Notes under the pieces: model-generated
What the model was told of the DNA's origin: nothing
Databases searched by the model: none
What the model saw: only the letters and a program-made list of their open reading frames with translations
Translations under genes and position numbers: made by a program
Origin: Clostridium beijerinckii
GTDB lineage: Bacteria; Bacillota; Clostridia; Clostridiales; Clostridiaceae
Reading direction: 5' to 3'
DNA length: 64,000 nt
Assembly: GCA_003129525.1 (NCBI GenBank)
Contig: CP029329.1
Span: 2,898,501 to 2,962,500, forward strand
In this document: one piece after another, positions 24,805 to 32,343 of the stretch
Layout of the letters: the number at the start of each line of letters is the position of its first letter
How positions within the stretch are numbered: position 1 is the stretch's first letter

Positions 24805-25656
24805 ATGAGGATAAATAAACTTTTTAGCAACTATGGAATTTGTTCAAGAAAAGAAACTAATAGATTAATTGAGGAAAAGCGAGTTAAGGTAAATGGTGAG
24901 TTTTGCGTTTTAGGACAATGGGTGGAAATAGATAAGGACAAAATCCTTCTAGATGATAAACCAATTTCAATAAAGAAAAAAGTTTATATTGCACTTAATA
25001 AGCCTGTTGGAATTACTTGCACAGCAGAAAATAAAGTTAAAGATAATATAATTGATTTTATGAAATACCCTCAGTATATATTTCCAGTTGGTAGATTAGA
25101 TAAGGAGTCGCAAGGTCTTATAATTATGACTAATGATGGAGATTTAGCAAATGAAATTTTAGAATCAGAACATATTCATGAGAAAGAATATGTTGTTAAA
25201 GTTAATAAAACCTTTGATGATGAATTTCTTAAGCAAATGGCTAAAGGAGTAGAAATTTCAGGAAATGAAAGTTCTGGGATTAAAAGAATATCAGATACAT
25301 TGGGTGTATACAAAACTGAAAATGGTGAAGAAGTTGATTTAAGCAGAGAGAATTTAGAAAATTTAAATACGGTACAATTAAAGGACTTCAAACAAAATAA
25401 TACTACCTTAAAGAATACAATTAGAACAAGACCTTGTGAAATTAGTAGAATTAATGAAAACACATTTAGAATAATATTAACTCAAGGTCTTAATAAACAA
25501 ATTCGTAAAATGAGTGGGGCTTTAGGATATAAAGTTCTAAAACTTGAAAGAATTAGAATTATGAACATAAATATTGTTGGCATAGATGTTGGGAAATGGA
25601 GAGAACTTAATGAAGAAGAGGTAAGAAATCTAAAGGGAGAGGGTGATATTTTTTGA
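24805..25656 (+). CDS. RluF-like 23S rRNA pseudouridine synthase with an insertion
   Basis: RsuA/RluF-family enzyme of 283 aa, normally about 230-250. An S4 domain occupies residues 1-50 (MRINKLFSNYGICSRKETNR). The catalytic Asp is D99 in FPVGRLDKESQGLIIMTNDG. C-terminal RluF signatures QGLNKQIRKMSGALGYKVLKLERIRIMNI and WRELNEEE match the RluF subfamily, which modifies 23S rRNA near position 2604. Between EISGNE (about 152) and TRPCEISRINENTF (about 212) there is a polar insertion of roughly 50 residues not usual for the family. ATG 24805 has only a weak AAAGGATA site. A 38-codon ORF overlaps its stop. Confidence 0.87.
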   Translation: MRINKLFSNYGICSRKETNRLIEEKRVKVNGEFCVLGQWVEIDKDKILLDDKPISIKKKVYIALNKPVGITCTAENKVKDNIIDFMKYPQYIFPVGRLDKESQGLIIMTNDGDLANEILESEHIHEKEYVVKVNKTFDDEFLKQMAKGVEISGNESSGIKRISDTLGVYKTENGEEVDLSRENLENLNTVQLKDFKQNNTTLKNTIRTRPCEISRINENTFRIILTQGLNKQIRKMSGALGYKVLKLERIRIMNINIVGIDVGKWRELNEEEVRNLKGEGDIF

Positions 25657-25769
25657 AAAAACTAAAAAATGAGGTTAAATATTTATTTATTAAGGAAGAC
25701 TCCAATCTTTATAATTTTGCTTCAAAGAAAACAGGGCTTCCTCATGTTAAAATGGAAAAATGTTTTTAG
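25653..25769 (+). CDS. Short ORF, 38 aa, overlapping the rluF-like stop codon
   Basis: TTG at 25653 overlaps the TGA of the preceding gene (TTGA) and has GGGAGAGGGTGAT upstream. It encodes MKKLKNEVKYLFIKEDSN... ending VKMEKCF. It could be translationally coupled, or be the decayed start of a larger gene. No family recognised. Confidence 0.4.
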   Translation: MKKLKNEVKYLFIKEDSNLYNFASKKTGLPHVKMEKCF

Positions 25770-25875
25770 AAATATATAATATAAATTAAAAAATAGTTCA
25801 AAAAAATAATACTTAGTGAAATAAATATAATCTATGGAATAATTTCAAATATTAAAATAGTAGAAGGGGTACGAA

Positions 25876-26205
25876 ATGGATAAAGAATATATAAATGCAC
25901 AAGACGCAGCGGAGAAATACAATTTGTATGTAAAAGTAGTTACATCAGTAAAAAGCTTTGACTCATACAATAGTTTCTTTAATATTTATGATGAAACAGA
26001 AGAACCTTGTAGAAGAATTGTTGTTCTTACTAAAACTGAAGAACTAGAAGAAGTATATGATGAAAATCCTAGTGAAAAAGTAGATGAGTGTAAAATTGTA
26101 GATGGAAACATCTGGATCAAGGAGTATTCATTGCTCGTCAGTCCAGATAAAATTGATTTAACAGATTTAATTATTACTAAGAAATTGGTTGAAGAAATAA
26201 TATGA
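25876..26205 (+). CDS. Hypothetical acidic protein encoded with a two-component system
   Basis: 109 aa, strongly acidic, with no signal peptide and no membrane segment. Not recognised. Begins MDKEYINAQDAAEKYNLYVK and has a Glu-rich middle (TEELEEVYDENPSEKVDE). The ATG at 25876 follows AGAAGGGGTACGAA. The last 4 bp overlap the histidine kinase start (ATGA), so translation of the two is probably coupled and the protein may belong to the same signalling system. Confidence 0.6.
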   Translation: MDKEYINAQDAAEKYNLYVKVVTSVKSFDSYNSFFNIYDETEEPCRRIVVLTKTEELEEVYDENPSEKVDECKIVDGNIWIKEYSLLVSPDKIDLTDLIITKKLVEEII

Positions 26206-27674
26206 GAATAAAAAAGAGGCTTACAATATCAAATATTCTTATGCTTGTAATACCAGTAGTAATTATATTTATAATTGCAATAATAATGAGTATACCATTT
26301 TCAAAAGCATTTGAAAGCAAATTTGCTAGTGATAGGGAACGTGATCCTAATGCATACTTCATTCAGCAGAGCTTGAGACCAGATTTAAAGAGTTTTAATA
26401 ATAAAGATGATTTTGCAAAGCTACCAAAGGAGTTACAAGAGTTCCTTGAACCTAAGGGTTATCACTTAATAATTACATATGATGGAGAAATAATTTCATC
26501 AAATGTTACAGATGAAGATAGAGAGGCTATTTCAAAAATAGGAGAAGAAATGCTTTTCAAATCTAATTCATTAGTACTTGAGATGAATTCAACTTCTTTA
26601 GTCAAAAATAGTTTCATTAAGCAGAATAAGGTTGTAAATATTATTGCAATTAACTCATCTTACCAACCTATAAGATTTGATATGAAACACGAAATGTCAA
26701 CTTTTGTGGTGAGTTATATATGTATAGTTATTATTATTTCATTAATAGTTGTTACATTAACTAATGGTATATTGTCTACTAAAATTTATAAGAAATTAAT
26801 AGGTCCTCTTGAACTTTTAAGCTATGGAGCTGAACAGATTAAAAACGGGAACCTTGATTTTGAGATGAATTATGAAAGTGACGATGAGTTTAAACAAGTG
26901 TGTGGCGATTTTGATGAAATGAGAATAAGATTAAAAAATTCTGTTGATTCACAAATAAAATATGAGGAAGACAGAAAGCAATTGGTAGTTGGAATATCTC
27001 ATGATTTAAGAACTCCACTCACAGCAATTAAGGGATATGTAGAGGGATTAATAGATGGGATAGCAAAAACACCTGAAAAACAAAAAAAATATCTAAACAC
27101 AATTTATACCAAAGCATGTGACATGGATGTACTTGTAGATAGATTATTTTTATTTTCAAAATTGGATACAGGTAGTTTTCCATTTAAATTTGATATGGTA
27201 AACATAAAAGAATATATGAGAAGTTTTTACAATCATGTAAAAGATGAGTTTTATGGAAAAGATATTGAAATTTCCTTTGAAAGCGAATGTGATGATTTAT
27301 GTAAGGTTAAAGTAGATTGTCAGGAAATGAATAGGGTTCTTTTAAATATAGTGGAAAATAGTGTAAAATATAAGGGCGATTATAAAGGTAAAATCAAAAT
27401 AAGAGTATATGAAAAAGAAAACTTTGTAGTTTTAGAGCTTAGTGACAATGGAAAAGGTGTAGAAGAAGAAGAACTTTCTAATTTATTTGTAAGCTTTTAT
27501 AGAGGAGATACTTCACGAACAAACCCTAACGAAGGAAGTGGACTTGGACTAGCTATAGCAAAGAATATTGTAGAAGCACATGGTGGAAAAATTTCAGCCC
27601 ATAACATTGAGGGGCTTACAATTAAGATAACGCTTCCTAAAATTTCTGATGTAAATTCCAATAGTAAGTATTAA
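26202..27674 (+). CDS. Sensor histidine kinase
   Basis: 490-aa membrane kinase. TM1 at about residues 11-32, an extracellular sensing region (about 33-165), TM2 at about 167-190, HAMP (190-245), and the HisKA dimerisation domain with the phosphorylated H267 in VGISHDLRTPLTAIKGYVEG. The HATPase domain has N box NIVENSVKYK, SDNGKG and GSGLGLAIAKNIVEAHGG. The likely partner is the OmpR-type regulator at 27818. The extracytoplasmic domain, about 130 aa without obvious Cys clusters, probably senses the compound exported by the downstream system; this is inference. A family A repeat separates it from the regulator gene. Confidence 0.95.
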   Translation: MRIKKRLTISNILMLVIPVVIIFIIAIIMSIPFSKAFESKFASDRERDPNAYFIQQSLRPDLKSFNNKDDFAKLPKELQEFLEPKGYHLIITYDGEIISSNVTDEDREAISKIGEEMLFKSNSLVLEMNSTSLVKNSFIKQNKVVNIIAINSSYQPIRFDMKHEMSTFVVSYICIVIIISLIVVTLTNGILSTKIYKKLIGPLELLSYGAEQIKNGNLDFEMNYESDDEFKQVCGDFDEMRIRLKNSVDSQIKYEEDRKQLVVGISHDLRTPLTAIKGYVEGLIDGIAKTPEKQKKYLNTIYTKACDMDVLVDRLFLFSKLDTGSFPFKFDMVNIKEYMRSFYNHVKDEFYGKDIEISFESECDDLCKVKVDCQEMNRVLLNIVENSVKYKGDYKGKIKIRVYEKENFVVLELSDNGKGVEEEELSNLFVSFYRGDTSRTNPNEGSGLGLAIAKNIVEAHGGKISAHNIEGLTIKITLPKISDVNSNSKY

Positions 27675-27719
27675 AACAAAGACTAAATATATTTATTCTT
27701 GATTAAAAATCATGTTAGA

Positions 27720-27802
27720 TTAGGCAGTTGAAAGAAAATAACAAGTCAAAGATACAAAATAGATTATCATTTGCTTTGTTAATTTTTTTTATATGTCCTA
27801 CA
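27720..27802. repeat. Family A MITE-like derivative between kinase and regulator genes
   Basis: Left end TTAGGCAGTTGAAAGAAAAT plus AACAAGTC; right end TGTTAATTTTTTTTATATGT plus CCTA, a degenerate inverted copy of the left end. Its right edge reaches the AAGGAGG ribosome binding site of the regulator gene. In RNA it would form a hairpin within the operon. Confidence 0.6.
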
Positions 27803-27817
27803 TAAGGAGGAGATTAC

Positions 27818-28516
27818 TTGAAAAGCATATTGATTATAGAAGATGATGAAAGTATTGCTGAATTAGAACAAGACTATCTTGAAGTTACGGGTTTTCAAAC
27901 TCAAATTGCGAGTACTGGAACTGAAGGATTACAACTTGCATTAAATAAAAAATTTGATTTAATATTATTAGATGTGATGCTACCAGGCAAAGACGGATTT
28001 AAGGTGTGTGAAGAAATAAGAGCTGAAAAGGAAATACCAATTTTAATGGTTACTGCTAAAAAAGAAGATATTTATAAGATACAAGGTCTTGGAATAGGAG
28101 CAGATGATTATATTGTAAAGCCATTTAGTCCTAGTGAACTTGTAGCAAGAGTAAATGCACATATTTCTCGCTATGAACGTCTTACAAACATAGATAAAGA
28201 AAATAATATTGAGCGAAGCTCAATAACTATTGGAAGAATTAAAATTTTACAGAAAGCAAGACGAGTTTATATTGGAGAAGAAGAGGTTAAGTTTGCCAAT
28301 AAAGAATTTGAATTGTTGATGTTTTTAGCATCGAATCCCAATATTGTATTTTCAAAGGACAAGCTATTAGATAGAATTTGGGGAGAAGAATCATTAGGTG
28401 ATAGTTCGACTGTTACTGTTCATATTAATAGAATAAGAGAAAAAATTGAGTTAGATAGCAGCAACCCTAAATATATAGAAACAGTATGGGGAGCTGGATA
28501 TAGATTTAATATATAG
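27818..28516 (+). CDS. OmpR/PhoB-family response regulator
   Basis: 232 aa. The receiver domain has acidic residues D9/D10, the phospho-acceptor D52 in LILLDVMLPGKDG, Thr in MVTAKKED and Lys in DDYIVKPFSP. The winged-helix effector domain spans about 135-230 (KFANKEFELLMFLASNPNIVFSKDKLLDRIWG and TVTVHINRIREKIE, then YIETVWGAGYRF). TTG 27818 follows AAGGAGGAGATTAC. Likely target: the two pairs of 11-bp direct repeats at 28856-28897 upstream of the TolC-like gene. Confidence 0.95.
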   Translation: MKSILIIEDDESIAELEQDYLEVTGFQTQIASTGTEGLQLALNKKFDLILLDVMLPGKDGFKVCEEIRAEKEIPILMVTAKKEDIYKIQGLGIGADDYIVKPFSPSELVARVNAHISRYERLTNIDKENNIERSSITIGRIKILQKARRVYIGEEEVKFANKEFELLMFLASNPNIVFSKDKLLDRIWGEESLGDSSTVTVHINRIREKIELDSSNPKYIETVWGAGYRFNI

Positions 28517-28775
28517 ATACCCAAGGTGAAAACTAAGGTTAAGTGTATAAACTACTAAAATGAAGGTGATGAATTTGTTCGGGTTACTGAGGATTTAACT
28601 GTGAATTTCTATCAGTAGAAGTTACCTCCATTTATGAATGCTCCCAATATATTCATTGGGACAATCATAAATGGAACAACTTCTACTGAAGAAATATCTA
28701 CAGCTAAATCCTCAGTTAGGTATCTAGCTAACTAAACTTTTACATTTACTTCAGGTATAGATTTATAGATACATC
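28517..28775. repeat. Family B long hairpin element
   Basis: The core 28586-28716 folds on itself: ACTGAGGATTTAACTGT with ACAGCTAAATCCTCAGT, CAGTAGAAGTT with AACTTCTACTG, CTCCATTTATGA with TCATAAATGGAA, and CCCAAT with ATTGGG at the tip. The left flank AATGAAGGTGATGAATTTGT matches 23187-23206. Homologous to 10121-10368 in the opposite orientation. As RNA it would end the regulator transcript region in a stem of over 50 bp. Confidence 0.75.
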
Positions 28776-28855
28776 TTTTTAGATATATTTCGATAATTAA
28801 ATGGATATCAGTAAAAATGTATATAAAGGAATATTATAATTTATAAGGAGAAAAA

Positions 28856-28897
28856 TTAACACAAATTTAACATGAGTTTATATTTTGTTTATATTTG
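28856..28897 (+). promoter_or_regulatory. Direct repeats with 11-bp period, predicted response-regulator sites
   Basis: TTAACA at 28856 and 28867 are 11 bp apart. GTTTATATTTT (28876-28886) and GTTTATATTTG (28887-28897) are adjacent 11-bp copies. A TATACT box lies at 28925-28930 with no good -35 element, as expected for an activated promoter. OmpR-family regulators bind tandem half-sites with this period. Confidence 0.6.
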
Positions 28898-29002
28898 TTT
28901 TATAGGAAGGTTAGAATTACCTAATATACTAAGAATAGCAATTAATATATATTTTAAAAATAGAAATATATTGTAGAAAGACAAATTGAGGAGGAGACGA
29001 AA

Positions 29003-30139
29003 TTGAAAAAAGTATTTATAAGTTTTTTAATTATGGCTTTAATGTTAACAAATATATCTTTGCTAAACATATCTAGTGTACAAGCAGCTACAACTGATAA
29101 TACTGTAACTACAAATGATAACACTATCAAAGTATCCTTAGACAATATAAGAGATATTATGATTGAAAACAACTTGGACATTAAAATTCAACACAATGCA
29201 CTAGAAATAGCAAAAGAAGAGTATCATGATGCGTTAGATGCCTATGATAAGGACAGTGAGCCTGATAAATCTAACTATTATGATGAGTTAGGTGTTTTTG
29301 ATGAGGAGGCTTATGATATAGCAGTAAAAGCTTATAACACAACGAAAACTACTTATGAAACAAAGTTTAATACTTATAAATCAGCGAAAACTACTTATGA
29401 CCAAAAAGTTGAAACTAAAGTTTATGCAGCACAAGATGCTTACATAGCGTATTTAACTAATGTGTCTGATGCAAAATTACAAGAGGATACTGTAAAGTCT
29501 AATGAAAAGGAAAATAAAGTATATAAACTTCAATATGAAAATGGATTTATATCTAAAAATAAATATACTTCTTTATTACAAGACAATACAACTCCAGTAA
29601 ATAAATTAAAAGAACTAAAAGATACAGAAGATCTTGCTAGAACAAAACTATGTAATACATTAGGAATTAGCCCAGAAGAAAATGTAACATTTAATACTGA
29701 TATTACTGAAGATTTTCAAGTTATTTTAAAAATTAATTATGATGATGATTTAGGAAAAATGCTTGAGAATAATATTGAGATAGAAGATCAAAATGATGTA
29801 ATTGATGATTATGACAATGAAGATCTTTATGATGACAAGGTTGAACAAGAAAACAATAAATTAAAGTTATTAATGAATGATACAGAAACAAGCTTTAAAG
29901 AACAATATAATACACTTATGAATTCATATAATTCTATAAAAAGTAGTTATGATAGTTTAAACCAAGAAAATAATACTTATAGCATTACGCAAACAAAGTA
30001 TGATTATGGATTTGTATCTCAAAAAGAAGTAAATGATGCAAAGCTTACATTAGATACCAATGAATCTGCATTACAAACAAAAAAGAATGAGCTTTATGTA
30101 AATTATTTACGTTATCTACAAATGAAAGAAGGGTATTAG
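29003..30139 (+). CDS. TolC-like (outer membrane efflux family) secreted protein
   Basis: 378 aa with a signal peptide (residues 1-29, ending SVQA-A) and long heptad-rich coiled coils (EEYHDALDAYDKD, AYNTTKTTYETKFNTYKSAKTTYDQKV, and TSFKEQYNTLMNSYNSIKSSYDSLNQENNTY). The repeated pattern 'YxYGFVSQKEVNDAKLTLDTNESALQTKKNELYVNYLRYL' near the C-terminus is that of TolC hairpin domains. In Gram-negatives TolC forms the outer-membrane duct of efflux pumps; here there is no outer membrane, so it may span the wall or act as an adaptor. An acidic loop (DQNDVIDDYDNEDLYDD, about 258-275) is unusual. TTG 29003 follows GGAGGAGACGAAA. First gene of a four-gene operon. Confidence 0.8.
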   Translation: MKKVFISFLIMALMLTNISLLNISSVQAATTDNTVTTNDNTIKVSLDNIRDIMIENNLDIKIQHNALEIAKEEYHDALDAYDKDSEPDKSNYYDELGVFDEEAYDIAVKAYNTTKTTYETKFNTYKSAKTTYDQKVETKVYAAQDAYIAYLTNVSDAKLQEDTVKSNEKENKVYKLQYENGFISKNKYTSLLQDNTTPVNKLKELKDTEDLARTKLCNTLGISPEENVTFNTDITEDFQVILKINYDDDLGKMLENNIEIEDQNDVIDDYDNEDLYDDKVEQENNKLKLLMNDTETSFKEQYNTLMNSYNSIKSSYDSLNQENNTYSITQTKYDYGFVSQKEVNDAKLTLDTNESALQTKKNELYVNYLRYLQMKEGY

Positions 30140-30140
30140 A

Positions 30141-31592
30141 TTGAAATTAGCAGTTAATAAAGAATCTATAAAGAAAATATTCTCAAATAAAAAGGTCATA
30201 AGTGTAATATGTATATTACTTGTTATAGCTTTAGGGTTTACACTTTACAAAGTTAAGTTTGCTAAAAAAGCGACAACACAAAGTAATGTTAAGTATACTA
30301 CCCTTAAGAAAGAAAATATTTCAACTAATATTAGTTCTTCAGGAGCTATAAAAAGTGGAGACTCTACAAATGTGTATTCAAACTTTGATTATAAGGTGGC
30401 AAGTATTAATGTAGCGGTTGGAGATGTAGTAAAAAAAGGAGATGTATTAGCAATAATAGATACTACCGATTTGGAAGATGATATTGCTCAATCAACACTA
30501 AGTGTTACTGCAAGCGAAGAAAAAAATAAAATATCGTTAGAAAATTCAAAGCTAAAATATGACAATCTACAATATTTATATGATAATAATTTAAATACAG
30601 ATATAATAAATGCAGAAAAAGCTCTTGATGCGGCGAAGCTTAATCTTGAACAAGAGACTAAAACTTATGAATATGATAAAGTAATGCTTCAAAATGGAGA
30701 AATGTCACAAAATGATGTAAACAAACAACAAATAACTTATGAAGCTGCAAAAAGCACTTATGATAAAGCAACTGTTGCATTAGAAGCTACAAAAGTTAAT
30801 GCTGAGCAAAGTCTAGCTACGGCAAAAAATGATTATAAAACTGCCCAAACAGCTGCGGCAGATACAAGTTCTAGACTTGCATTAGAAAAAAAACAAGCAA
30901 AATTATTAAATCGTGAAGTAGTAGCGCCAGTTGATGGAACTGTAACTAATGTAAATGCAGTGGTTGGTATAGAAAGTAGTGGAGCACTATTTGTAATTCA
31001 AGATTTAGATAATTTAATAGTAAATGCAAGTGTTGATGAAACAGATGTCGCAAATGTAAAAGTTGGACAAAGAGTAGAAATAACAACAGATGCATCAGGG
31101 GGCGATATTATTGCAGCAGAAGTACTAACTGTTCAACCAGTTTCTAGTACTGCTAGTGCAAATACTAGTAGTACTAGTACTAGTAACGGTAGTACAAGTA
31201 CCAGTACTAGTAGTACAAGTAATTCAACAAGTAGTGATGTATCATTTACTGTTAAAGTACAATTAACAGGAAAAAATGACAAGGTAAAAGTGGGTATGAA
31301 TTCTGTAGTAAATATTATTACAAATGAAAAGGATGACGTATATTCAGTACCATATGGTGCTGTGATTAATAATAATGGACAAACTGAAGTTTATGCTGCA
31401 GTAAAACAAGGTGAACAATATATTGTTAAAGAAATTCCTGTAACTAAAGGTATAGAATCAGCTACTAATGCAGAAATTGAAGGTGCAGATATTTCAGATG
31501 GAATGATTATACTTAGTGATCCATCAACTTATTCAGTTGGAAGTACTGTAACAATAAGTAATGAAACAACAAGTAGGAAACAAACTAAGTAG
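30141..31592 (+). CDS. MacA-like membrane fusion (adaptor) protein
   Basis: 483 aa. N-terminal membrane anchor (about residues 17-37), lipoyl-like half-motifs (VYSNFDYKVASINVAVGDVVKKGDVLAIID and VVAPVDGTVTNVNAVVG), a coiled-coil hairpin (about 115-250), and a beta-barrel/membrane-proximal region. A Ser/Thr-rich low-complexity stretch at about 333-365, encoded by AGTACTAGT-type repeats at 31140-31236, interrupts the barrel domain. MacA-type adaptors link an ABC transporter to a TolC duct. TTG 30141 starts 1 nt after the TolC-like stop codon, so translation is coupled. Confidence 0.88.
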   Translation: MKLAVNKESIKKIFSNKKVISVICILLVIALGFTLYKVKFAKKATTQSNVKYTTLKKENISTNISSSGAIKSGDSTNVYSNFDYKVASINVAVGDVVKKGDVLAIIDTTDLEDDIAQSTLSVTASEEKNKISLENSKLKYDNLQYLYDNNLNTDIINAEKALDAAKLNLEQETKTYEYDKVMLQNGEMSQNDVNKQQITYEAAKSTYDKATVALEATKVNAEQSLATAKNDYKTAQTAAADTSSRLALEKKQAKLLNREVVAPVDGTVTNVNAVVGIESSGALFVIQDLDNLIVNASVDETDVANVKVGQRVEITTDASGGDIIAAEVLTVQPVSSTASANTSSTSTSNGSTSTSTSSTSNSTSSDVSFTVKVQLTGKNDKVKVGMNSVVNIITNEKDDVYSVPYGAVINNNGQTEVYAAVKQGEQYIVKEIPVTKGIESATNAEIEGADISDGMIILSDPSTYSVGSTVTISNETTSRKQTK

Positions 31593-31605
31593 GGAGGTGA
31601 GTTTA

Positions 31606-32343
31606 TTGAGTAAAAATATAATAGACATGAAAAATATTAAAAAAAGCTTTTATATAGGAACTCCAAATCAGTTAAACATTTTAAAGGGTATTGATATTAC
31701 TGTAAAAGAAGGAGAGTTTGTATCAATTATTGGCACATCAGGTTCTGGTAAAAGTACTTTGATGAATATTATAGGGGCACTTGATAGAGCAACATCTGGA
31801 GAATATGTATTAGATAATACAAATATTAATGATATATCAGATGATGGTTTATCAGAAGTAAGAAATAAGCAAATAGGATTTGTATTTCAAACCTATAATT
31901 TAATACCAAGAAGCACAGCTTTATCAAATGTTGAATTACCAATGCTTTACTATGGTATGAATAAAAAAGATAGAAGACAACGTGCAGAAGAACTTATGGA
32001 GCTTGTTGGGATGAAAGACAGAATGTCGCATCAACCTAATGAACTATCTGGAGGACAAAAACAAAGAGTTGCAATAGCTCGTGCTCTTGTAAATAATCCT
32101 AGTATAATACTTGCAGATGAACCAACAGGAGCTCTTGATTCTGCAACTGGACGAATGGTTATGGATTTATTTCATAAAATTCATGAAGAAGAAGGAAAAA
32201 CTATAGTGCTTATAACTCATAACCATGAACTTGCAGAAGAAACACAAAGAATTATAACTTTAAGAGATGGAGATATAACATCGGTAACAGAAAATGAAAA
32301 ATACTATAGAAGATACCGAGATGAGGAAAAAATATGTTTATAA
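31606..32343 (+). CDS. MacB/LolD-type ABC transporter ATP-binding protein
   Basis: 245 aa ATPase. Walker [11 protein letters not shown]-loop in [22 protein letters not shown], signature [15 protein letters not shown], Walker [13 protein letters not shown], and switch His in VLITHNHEL are all intact. The DEPTGALD form is typical of the MacB/LolD/FtsE group. I choose TTG 31606 because AGGGAGGTGAGTTTA lies upstream; the longer frame from 31561 overlaps the adaptor gene and lacks a site. It powers the permease encoded by the next gene, which overlaps it by 10 bp. Confidence 0.95.
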   Translation: MSKNIIDMKNIKKSFYIGTPNQLNILKGIDITVKEGEFVSIIGTSGSGKSTLMNIIGALDRATSGEYVLDNTNINDISDDGLSEVRNKQIGFVFQTYNLIPRSTALSNVELPMLYYGMNKKDRRQRAEELMELVGMKDRMSHQPNELSGGQKQRVAIARALVNNPSIILADEPTGALDSATGRMVMDLFHKIHEEEGKTIVLITHNHELAEETQRIITLRDGDITSVTENEKYYRRYRDEEKICL

